This document shows, one piece after another, positions 46,236 through 55,428 of a DNA stretch of 64,000 nt. The notes below the pieces were generated by a model, which worked only from the letters and a program-made list of their open reading frames with translations, was not told the DNA's origin and did no database searches. Source of the DNA: Poa pratensis (Eukaryota > Streptophyta > Magnoliopsida > Poales > Poaceae); NCBI GenBank assembly GCA_947311845.1, contig CAMZMU010000111.1:21226261-21290260 (forward strand). Reading direction: 5' to 3'. The stretch's first letter is position 1, and every line of letters starts with the position of its first letter. The translations under genes and the position numbers were made by a program.

Positions 46236-48089
46236 TCGAAATGTGGCAAGAACCTTTTTGCCACAATTTCGAAACTTTGATTATCTGCTTTATTCAAAAT
46301 GAAGTTATCTTTTATCTGCTTCATTCAAAATGAAGTTATCTTTTAATGTATGGGAGTACTTTTTCCTCATTCCTTTTCAAAACTCACAAGAGTTCTTTCT
46401 CAATGGTACTTTTGCAAGTCACACTTGCATGCATTCTCATCTTTAGGTTCTTTGTAACTTTATTCTCTTTTGACTCATTAAGTGCTTTGTAACTATGACA
46501 CATAAAGTGTGCGGTCGATATAAAAACACATGAGTCATCACATCTTCTTCCTGTCATACAGGATAAGTCCTTTGTCAAAATTTTCTCCCGCCATGCGGGT
46601 ATTTTCCCAGACTTTTCCACCACATGGGTATTATTATCGTCTTTTCCCGTCATGCGGGTAATTAAGAGACACAGATGCCACAATTGGCTCTTTAGACTGC
46701 ATATTCAATCATCAAATTCAGAAATAAATCTGAATACTCTTTTATACACATGCTTAATCCAACGTTGGTCAAATTAAGCATTCATGTTGCTCGTTTAAAA
46801 AATTTCTTCATATAGGTACATGAAAGAAATTCGTTAAACAAAACTCTGAATGATTTATTTGTTTTCTGCATGGAGAGTACATGAAAGACATTTGTCAAAC
46901 AAGACTCTCGATGATCTATTTGTATTCTTGGATTAACATCCAAGAATTCTTTTTCTTTTGCAGTCATTCTTTAGAGAGAACATACTCTCTCACTTTATGA
47001 CCTTTCTTGGTCATCTTTCGGGTCACAAGTACCCATTCTTTTGCTTTCACGAATGAAAACATGAGAATCTTTGTCTGAGAAAATATTCAATAATAAACAA
47101 TAATGAGCATAAAAATAACCCTACGTTGGTCTGGTTAAAGATATGCACATTAAATCTTTAAAACTTTCTTCTATATTCTAAATCACCGTTGGGCAGAATT
47201 AGAATGAAACATCATCTTTCTACACTAATTCTACATCACCGTTGGGCAGAAATAGAATCAATGCATAAAACTCATAAACAATATGATGATAATATTTCTA
47301 TTGCAATAAAGAACTCTGTTTGGAAAATGACATTATCATCAACTCTATTTCAGCGGAAACATGAAATATACATATTTCTATAGTTCAAGAGCATTTCTTG
47401 ATCTTTTATCTTTTCTCTGAAAATTGATCACTTTCATGCAAAATTATCAAAGATCTAGCCCTTTGACTATAGAACTCATATAATTATAGTACTGCTATCA
47501 TCAACGTTGGTCAGAAAATAACAATACCATAATTAATCTGTTAAACAAGTATTTCTCTTTTCATATAATTATAGTACTGCCATCATCAACGTTGGTCAGA
47601 AAATAACAATACCATAATTAATCTGTTAAACAAGTATTTCTCTTTTCCTCCTCTCTAATTAAATTTTCCCGTTGGTTCCAATTTAATTAGAGGAGAGTCC
47701 TTTTACTTTACAGCAGAAACTGTAAAATATTATCTGTGTTTCACAAACATTGCACTGTTCAACGATTAACAAATCATGATTTTGTTATTAACAACGTTGG
47801 TCGTAAAATAACAGGATCATAATTATCTTTAATATCACTTTAATCATGCTTTTAATTCTCACTTTAAATCATGATAATGCTACTAACAACGTTGGCCAAT
47901 TAATAACAGAATCATAATCATCATTAAAATCACTTTATCATGCTTTTAATTCTCACTTTATTGCTTTTATGCAATTACTTTTAACTATTTGCAGCGAAAA
48001 AAGAATAAAATATTCATGAACTTTGTACTTTTCATAAGCATTTCTTTTACTTTTCAGTTCTCTAAACAAAATTTCGTTGGATAATTTTG
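46236..48089 (-). repeat. Array of hairpins with a constant CGTTGG loop, inside the copia element
   Basis: Ten inverted repeats with different stems each have CGTTGG (CCAACG in element sense) between the arms: 46750-46781 (9-bp stem), 47116-47137, 47175-47205 (7), 47228-47258 (6), 47483-47533, 47568-47618, 47653-47692 (13), 47772-47824, 47870-47915 and 48067-48089 (7). Further hairpins without this loop lie at 46236-46272 (14 bp, one bulge), 46587-46599, 46646-46658 and 46924-46947 (10 bp, loop TAAC). No ORF with copia Gag or protease features covers the stretch. Function unknown. It starts about 0.9 kb downstream of the 5' LTR in element sense. Confidence 0.8.
47476..47645. repeat. 85-bp tandem duplication within the hairpin array
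   Basis: 47476-47560 and 47561-47645 are identical except for one T/C difference in a stem arm. Each copy contains one complete CGTTGG hairpin. Confidence 0.9.
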
Positions 48090-48192
48090 AATAGAAAAAA
48101 CTAGATGAAAAATTTGCCCAAAATTTAGACAAAAACAAATAAAATGTGCTTCTGGAAAAATTAACAGAAAGCTGTTCTTTTCGGCCCGCTCG

Positions 48193-49008
48193 GCCCACGG
48201 CCTGTTGAGCGACCGTTTTCTATCTGCCGCCCGCGGCGACGCAGACGCAGCCCACGGCCTGTTAGCAGCTGCGCTATTTGCCGCACGTGTGACGCGGACG
48301 CGCGATGCGGCCCACGGCCTGCTGGCGAGCTAGGGTTTTGATCCTGTCCGTCCGTCAAGATCGGACGGTCCAGCGCACTGTACGGTTGAACAAAACCGTC
48401 AGCCCGGTCAAATCCCTAACCCTAATCCCCATTTCTTTTCTCCCTCCCGATATCTTCGCTCCCGGCAGAGAGAGACTCGCCGTCGGCGACGGCACGTCGC
48501 CCTTCCCCTTTGCTATGCCGGCGCGGTGGCTGTGCTCGCCGGAGGAGCGCTCGCGGGACCTAGTCCATCGCGCTCGTCCGTCGAGCATGGCTTTCGCGTC
48601 GCGCGAGGCCCGGCGGCCCTCTGTCGGCTTTGTCCATTCCGCGCCGGAGCGAGGTGGCGCACGCCGGCGAGCGGCGTCCTTCCCTTTCCTATCCAGCGCG
48701 CGGCTGCGCCCCCTCTGCCCCCCTGTGTCCGACGTGCGTGAGCTCCCGAAAGAGAACACTCCGCTGTCAGGTGGCACAGCGGCCGGCCGGTACCCTTTGC
48801 CCCGAAGGGTTGATTTCTTCTTCCAGATGCCCCAGTTGGTGCGCATCTGGATCGAGTGGAACAGCGCGGCCTTGCGGCGGCGCCCTTTTCAGGTGAGGTT
48901 TTCTTTGCCCTTTTGAACCAGGGTTTGGGGAATTTCTTTCGGGGAAAATTGTTCTTCTTTTGCTTTTCTTTTCTGTTCTTCTACTCGAGCAAGATCTAAG
49001 CCGTAGCC
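48193..49008 (-). other. GC-rich leader region of the copia element
   Basis: Between the primer site and the hairpin array (element sense). It has no credible Gag; overlapping ORFs on both strands (for example 48305-48916 plus) lack family features. GCCCACGGCCTG recurs at 48193, 48250 and 48310, a three-copy repeat of 57-60 bp. Confidence 0.55.
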
Positions 49009-49021
49009 GGCTCTGATACCA
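49009..49021 (-). other. Primer-binding site of the copia element (initiator tRNA-Met)
   Basis: The minus strand reads TGGTATCAGAGCC, complementary to the 3' end of initiator tRNA-Met, one base inside the 5' LTR. Standard for Ty1/copia elements. Confidence 0.9.
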
Positions 49022-49022
49022 T

Positions 49023-49396
49023 TGTTAAACCCGTAGGATCACTAGGCTAGATCAATTCGGGTAGATACGATCTATCAGGAGGAGAACCAGTACCTTCTAC
49101 TTGTGTGGAGGCGCTCGAGGCACCGACAATGGTGGACGGAGGTGGAGAGCCAGTGGGTAGGCAGTGGCGTCGGTGGTGCTTCCCGTGAGCACCGCGCTGA
49201 CCCTCGATCGGTAGGGGATGTGGTGGGGCGGTGGCGCACAGATGAACCTCGTGATCAGTGCTACCGACCCCCCACCCTTTATGTAGCGCGGGTCACAGGG
49301 GCCCACCAACCTTGGTGCGGTTGGACGCCCCCGATCAGGGCGTGGTCAAGGGTCCGGTGTGACCGTTGGGTCACACGGGAGGAGATCAACCTAACA
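49023..49396 (-). repeat. 5' LTR of the copia element
   Basis: 374 bp, matching 43892-44264 with about two substitutions and one inserted G. AGAAG follows as target duplication. Confidence 0.92.
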
Positions 49397-52300
49397 AGAA
49401 GTACTTGTTGTGTTTAATTCATGTCCAAGGATTTAATTTTGAGCAAGCATGTACTCTACCATATTAATTTCAGAGAAGCAAGCAAGTTTTAATTTATTTT
49501 GAGCAAGCATGTACTCCACACCCTTTGCTGCCTTAGAGATAAAACACCAATTTAAGATCCTTGGAGATAGGTTTCATGTTTTGTCAAGTATGCAAACGCA
49601 TCATTCTCTGCATGATAGGAAACATGTGATTTGATTAGCAAAGCGAGACAGACTAGTAACCTTTACAAAATACAGAGCAATCAAACTTCTTTGTTTTCAC
49701 AAAAATCTTACTCCATTTAGGATTTGCAGGAGTACCTTCTCCATTTTAATTCAGAGAGAAGCAAGCAAGCAAACAAGTCATGTTCAGCATCCAGCAATCA
49801 AGCTATAATTTATTTTTGGTTTCATTTCTTTTTTAGGTGCACGGCAAGTAAAGAAGACAAGGAAAACACTCAGTGATACTCAAAAATATGCTGCTTATGT
49901 AGCTATGCATGCAGTGTGTATGAGCAGAGGTGGAAAATTTGAGAACGATGACAAGAAGAACTTAGCAAATTATTTTGAGGTCCATGTTCGAACCATACAG
50001 AGGATTTGGCAGCGGGCTATGAAGCAGATTGCCGAAGGTTTGCCAGTGGACGTTTCAATCAACAAAAAGGGCAGGTGTGAAAGGAAGCCAATAGAAATTG
50101 ATCTATCAAGAATCCCCACTATCCCACTAAACAGGAGGTCAACCATTAGATCCATGGCTTGGCAGCTTGGTTGCAATCCTACGACATTGTACCGAAAATT
50201 CGAGATGAATCTAATCCGAAGACACTCAAATGCCCTAAAACCTGCACTGACAGAGAAGCATAAGAAAAACAGGGCGCAGTTTTGCCTAGGCATGATTGAT
50301 AAGGAAAAGTCATGTTTCTCACCGCGGTTGCTCGACCTAGGTATGACAGTGAGGGCAACATGACATTTGATGGGAAGATAGGCATGTGGCCATTCGTGCA
50401 AGAGATACCGGCGCAAAGAAGAAGTGAAAATAGGGAGAGAGGGACCTTGGAGACGAAGAACTTGAGAGTAACGAGGAAAGTGATGAGAGAGTACTTTATT
50501 GAGCAGTTTTTGCCTGCAATAGAAGCTGTTTGGCCACAAGAAGATGTGGGGTAGGCCATTTTTATCCAACAAGATAATGCGAAGCAGCATATTTTGCCCG
50601 ACTACCCAGCATTCGCAGAAGCTGTGGCCAATACAGGACTGAAAATCAAGCTGATGCAGCAGCCAGCAAATAGTCCAGACTTGAACGTCCTGGATCTAGG
50701 CTTTTTTAGATCAATACAATCTCTAACTAATTGCCTCAGCACTAAAACTCTCAAGGATTTTATTAAAGGTGCTCAGGCAGAATTTGCAGCTTATGAATCA
50801 TCAAAGCTGAACAGAATCTTCCTAAGTTTGATGAACTGCATGGTTGAGATCATGAACAACGCCGGAGGAAATGAGTACAAGCAAACTCATGCAAACAAGG
50901 ATAGGTTTGAAAGGTTGGGTCAGCTACCTAAAAGGCTGCGTTGCCCTCCTGAGGTTATTGCATATGCTCTTAACTTTCTAGGCCAAGGTGTTGCCTAGTC
51001 ATGTCTGTATTTGTGTGTTACTGACTGAAAGTTTCAGTCAGTATGTGTGTTATTGTACTTAAAAACTTTGTAAGTTAATGTATGTGTGTTACTGTGTGTT
51101 TATAATGTGTGCTTATGATCTGTGCTTATGATGCTAGCAAGCACTACTCCATTTTAGGAGCAAGTGTATTTCAGTTAGGAGCAAGCACTACTCCATTTTA
51201 CAAGTGCAAGTGTTAGGAGCAGATAAGAGTACAAGAAAAAGCACTACTCCATTTCACTGCACTGCCACTGCACTACACAACATTAAGGAAAAGCACTGCA
51301 CAAGCAAGCAGAAACAATACTGCATTTTTACACAAACAATATTGCATACTACTCCGTACTCCAAATCCTAGTGCTGCTGCTAGCGAGAACTACTGACAGT
51401 AAAATCAGCTGCAGTTTTGTTGCTACTGCTACTTATTCAGTTACTACTCCAAATCCTACTTACAGTGAAATTCAGTACCAACAAGAAATACTCCAAGTTC
51501 AGTACTACTCCAAGTTACAGGCCACACTCAAATCCTACTCCACGCCCAGCAGTATCAGGCCACACTCAATCACGCACATGTAAAATGCAGTACACAAGCA
51601 CTTGCTGAAGAAATTCATGCATTACACACTGTCACTTGTTGACGAAATTAGTGCAGTACCAGAAGATAGAGCAAATCCTGCTGACGATTAGCGATTCATG
51701 GAGAGCCGGCGCTACACTGACGCAAGGAGTACACAAGATAGAGCAAATCCTTCGAGCAAGCACTGACGCAAGGAGAAGAGAGAGGAAAAGCAAGCACCTG
51801 ACGCACGGAGCCATGGCACCATGGCGTGGTGGGGCAGTGCCCACGCTACCATGGTGGGGGCACCGTGAGGACGACGACGTCTTCATCCGGATCCGCTGCT
51901 CCGGCGCCGCTTGGCCGCTGCTTCACATCCGGCGCCGCTCCAGATCGCCGCTCGGCCGCTGCTTCACATTCAGCGCCTCTGTCAGCCAGATCCATCGCCT
52001 GCGCACGCATATCCAACGCTGGTGCACGTAGATCCAGCGTCGGCGTCGCCCAGAAGCTCGTCGCCGACGATAAAAATCCATTCTTTCACCGATTCGTGTA
52101 GCGCGCGGGGTGTGGGTTGTTTGAGAGAAAACGGTGTGGTGCGGAGAAAGGGGGCGGTGGGGAGCGGTGGGGGGAGGCGGCGAGGAGCCGGAGAGCGAGA
52201 GGGAGCGGTTGGCGGACGGCGACGGCGTCGGCGGGGAGCGAGAGGGAGAGCGGGTTGACGAGAGGGTGGGGAGCGAGTCGTGCAGTCGTGCGCGTGGGGC

Positions 52301-52806
52301 GAGTGTGCGTGGTGCGAGTCGTGCGCGTCTACCCGAGGGTAAAATGGGAAAGTCTAAAAATATTTGTACGTGACAAAAGTTGTACACGAAACGTAAAACG
52401 ACTTATATTTCTAAACGGAGGGAGTAGATTGTTAGTAAACAAGAAAATCGACACTAGGAAAATCTCTAGCATGTTAGCACCTATATGCTTGCAGCAACGA
52501 GTAAGTTTATATCACGTCTCCCAGCTGTTGCTGGTCAGGTCGCCTAATTCGTGGTTCAACTAAACCCTAGGGTCATGCCAAAAAAAAAAAAACTAAACCC
52601 TAGGGCAAGAGAGAAGAGAGGGGACAAAGTAGGGGAAGGGAAGATGGGGCTTGCCTTGGGTTCGAACCTCCCAGCGCCACCAAAGAGGAACCGGCGTGGG
52701 CTCCAGAGTCGGAGAGCGCCGGAGAGCGCGGTCTGACGACGCGAGGAACGATGAAGCCATACTTCTGAAACCGGCCATGGGGCAACGTTTAATTAAATCG
52801 GTCCTC

Positions 52807-53120
52807 GCAAACGGAGCTTGGCTCTGATGGTTGGGTTCCCTGTGGTGGAACCAGCCCACCCAGGTTCAAGTCCTAGACTTGGCATGGGCGTTTGCATTTA
52901 CCTGGATTTATCCAGGATTATTCGGCGCTATTCTTTCAGTGGTAGGTGACGTGCCCGTCAACAGCGAGGCGCCCGTGGTGACTTCGTCAACCTCAAGATC
53001 TGCCGACACCGTCCTTCAGAGGTGCTCATAGGGGTAGGGTGTGCGTGCGTGCGTTCATAGGGGTGAGTGTACATGCGTATTTGTGAGCGTCTGTGTTGTA
53101 CTGTGTTCTCAAAAAAAAAA
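52807..53120 (+). mobile_element. tRNA-derived SINE (grass Au type)
   Basis: Flanked by AATTAAATCGGTCCTC at 52791-52806 and 53120-53135. The head resembles tRNA with an A-box-like TGGCTCTGATGGTT and B-box GGTTCAAGTCC, the internal RNA polymerase III promoter. The body contains GACTTCGTCAACCTCAAGAT and GGTGCTCATAGGGGTAGGGT, familiar from Au SINEs of Triticeae. It ends in a short A run after TGTGTTCTC. Such elements use LINE enzymes. Confidence 0.85.
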
Positions 53121-53135
53121 ATTAAATCGGTCCTC

Positions 53136-53560
53136 CCAGGGTCTCACTGGGCCTGGAAGCCTTGCAAACGGGCTTGTCGCTGCTTTCACTAATCGTTTTT
53201 TCCTGGGAAGCAAGCCCACTATCTTTGCCGTCAGTGTTCACTGTCGAACTGCCAAAAACATGCTTCGAGGAGCAGCAAAAACAGGTTGCCGATGCAATGA
53301 AAGATGCCCCTGGAGCTACCTGCAGCGCTTCGTCAACTTGCACTGATGCAGCTGCTGACAAACTGCGGATACGTGTACGTGTCTGACACACCACACATTG
53401 CCTGATCCAGCGACCCCGAACGGATCGATTGATACTCCTGCACTGCACTGTACCGCAGAGCAGACCCGATCGATCTACTACCATATGATGCTTGCCTAGA
53501 ACAGATTGCAGTGCCGCGTCTGTCGTGAGCACGGATAACCACGGTATATACATCCCTGCA
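53136..53560. other. Ambiguous short ORFs, possible exon
   Basis: Both strands are open here: plus 53162-53386 (ends ELPKTCFEEQQKQVADAMKD then ATCSASSTCTDAAADKL) and minus 53553-53122. The plus reading has helix-like composition, the minus has a possible CAG acceptor near 53370. I cannot decide between them or name a family. Confidence 0.25.
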
Positions 53561-55428
53561 TCGGATCCCCCGGACTGAACCCAAAAAACAACGGGTTCGA
53601 AAAAAACTCAACACCAACACCTGACAGTCTGACACCGCAACAAGCATCTACAGTTCTCTATACACTAAACTGAACTTGTGATTGAATGGACGAAGCAGTT
53701 GCGATAGGACTGACCGCGAGAGAGCACGTCTGCACGCGCATGCGACGAGACCACGTTGCAGGGCTTGTTATCCCGAGGCTGTCAGACTGCATAATCGGGT
53801 AGTTAATCAGCGTATGTCGCCCGCGCGCGCATGACCATAGTTTACTCGGTGTCGCCCTGACAGGATCTCGCCGTTCTAGGTTGCCCATCAGCCATGACAG
53901 ACGCTTTCAGACTTGTATTTTTGCACACATAACTAATGGTCGGTCAGTTGTTAAATCTCACGTGGACCTGCCAGAACCTGCGCCGCACGGGTCAAGGGTG
54001 TTGAACGGACCGCCGCACGCGTGTGAATCGGAGCGGTGTCCTGTCACTGTGCCAGAGCGCATCACGGCCGTGCTTGTTTAATCCGCCGCTACAGGTCTGA
54101 TCAACCTTTTAATTACTCCTGCTAAGCAGTACCGACCACTTGGTCTGGTCAGAGAACAAACACAGTGGTTCAGGCTAAGCACTGAAATCAATTTAACTTG
54201 TACTACCACTACGTACTGCCCGGAAGATAACGCCGTAATGACTGTACCAACGAGGCGATGACTGACATACTAGGCCCACGAGCCAGCGCCACGGCTACCG
54301 GTGCTTGCACCCATGACTCGCGACACTGTCACGGCAAGCAGTGACACTCAGCGTCTCGCGGCAGACAGCCACCTACTGTGGCCTGTGGGTCGCAGACAGG
54401 CGCAGAGGGAAGCGGCCGAGCATATGCGGCGCTGGCCGGCCAGCGGTCAGCAGCGGCGAATCTGAGCCTAGATCAGTCAATCCTCCATCCCGCATGGCCT
54501 GACACACGCACTGACACCGTCTCAGTGCAGGGGCTGGCTGGCTCGCTGGACGGACAGCAGCAAATGCACTGCGGTCGCCATTCAATGCTTCGTTTCACCC
54601 AGGGCAGGGCCAGGAGTCGTTGTCAGTCCTCAGTCTCCTCCCTCACTGCCAGTCCTGCTTGCACGCCTGCAAAACTCTGCAGCTTCTTGCTCCGGGTTGG
54701 GTGGTGGGAAACGGCTCGAAAGAATGGACTTCGCTGTGGAGCTCACTCACTCTGAACGGTAGCGACATGACATCACAAAACCGTAGTGTTTCAGTGAAGT
54801 TGGAGTACTGTTATCCTTGTTTAAAAAAATAAGGTACTGGGATTTAAAAAATCAAAAGTCTGAGTACTGTATTCTCCTAAATAAGTGCTGTACGAGCGTC
54901 TCAGGGGCATAAAGTAAGGCGCTGAGCAGGGTGTGGGCGACTGAGCTTTGCGCAGAATCCCCAGATGTGACAAACCATCGCAGGCTCTGAGGAATCAGAG
55001 AAAAAAAATGACATGAACAAAAGCGAACACGCTCGGCTCGGCTCCGCTCATCACAAGCTCGAATATGATGATGATGTAGTGTTACAGTACAGGTACTGAC
55101 AGGTACAGCAAGAAAAGGAAAATCTAGTCGCCTAAGAAGATTCAGATAGCCTCAACCTAATTAACCGATTAACGCAAACAGCCTGACAGACCCCTCGGCG
55201 TCGAAGCTTTGCGAAGCAGATAGTATTACAGAAACGGAGAAGAAAGAACAGAACAATGGAAATGGAAGTGATGCTCGAGCTCCACCCTCGGGAAGTTTCA
55301 GCCTTTCGAGACCCTAGCCGATCGATGTGTCGGTGGCACGCAGCAGCACGCCAAGAACCGATCGACTCGCTTCCGTACGTGCTCATGGAAATGGTCTCGT
55401 ACACTTTACGCTGGGATCATTCGTTCAT
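53561..55428. other. Intergenic region downstream of the GRF gene
   Basis: No conserved protein is seen. Small ORFs on both strands (for example 54378-54755 plus) show no domain. The part near 55100-55428 probably includes the GRF 3' untranslated region. Confidence 0.45.

Larger units (their letters stand above)
43892..49396 (-). mobile_element. Ty1/copia element (5.5 kb) in the mariner intron, non-autonomous
   Basis: LTRs of 373 bp (43892-44264) and 374 bp (49023-49396), TG...CA, with AGAAG duplicated at 43887-43891 and 49397-49401. The minus orientation follows from the primer site at 49009-49021 and the purine tract at 44265-44280. By eye the LTRs differ at two bases and one indel, so the insertion is recent. 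The coding interior is decayed, with only reverse-transcriptase scraps left. It therefore probably moved using enzymes of a relative. Its middle holds an unusual hairpin series (46236-48089). Confidence 0.9.
43174..50998 (+). pseudogene. Mariner-like transposase, two exons, inactivated
   Basis: Exon 1 (43174 to about 43378) starts MVVPDLNFTPPVE, runs into 17 glutamates encoded by a GAA microsatellite, then meets an in-frame TAA. Its end GCTGCTGCAG|GTATAT joins in phase to exon 2 at about 49837 (TTTTTTAG|GTGCACGG). Exon 2 carries the DNA-binding part (KTRKTLSDTQKYAAYVAMHA, VHVRTIQRIWQRAMKQI) and a DDD catalytic core. The second and third aspartates are present (IFIQQDNAKQH, NSPDLNVLDLGFF). The segment with the first aspartate is missing between FCLGMIDKEKS and VMFLTAVARPRYDSE, with a frame change near 50310-50350. 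An in-frame TAG precedes IFIQQDN. The protein would be inactive. Confidence 0.85.
42473..52426 (+). mobile_element. Large Tc1/mariner element (9.95 kb) with TA target duplication
   Basis: The ends begin CTCCCTCCGTTTAGAAAT. 28 bp at 42475-42502 are perfectly repeated in inverse at 52397-52424, with TA on both sides. These are the ends shared by plant mariner elements and Stowaway MITEs. Inside are the two exons of a mariner transposase and, within the intron, a complete copia element (43892-49396). Without the copia element the length is about 4.4 kb, normal for an autonomous plant mariner. Coding damage suggests it is now immobile without help. Confidence 0.9.

Noticed and set aside
46236..48089. 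Reading the hairpin series as a CRISPR-like or miRNA cluster
   Set aside because: Not CRISPR: stems differ, there are no constant repeats with spacers, and the genome is eukaryotic. Stems are mostly too short for canonical miRNA precursors.
48305..48916. 203-codon plus and 163-codon minus ORFs in the copia leader
   Set aside because: Both strands are open in GC-rich DNA, and neither resembles Gag or any host protein.
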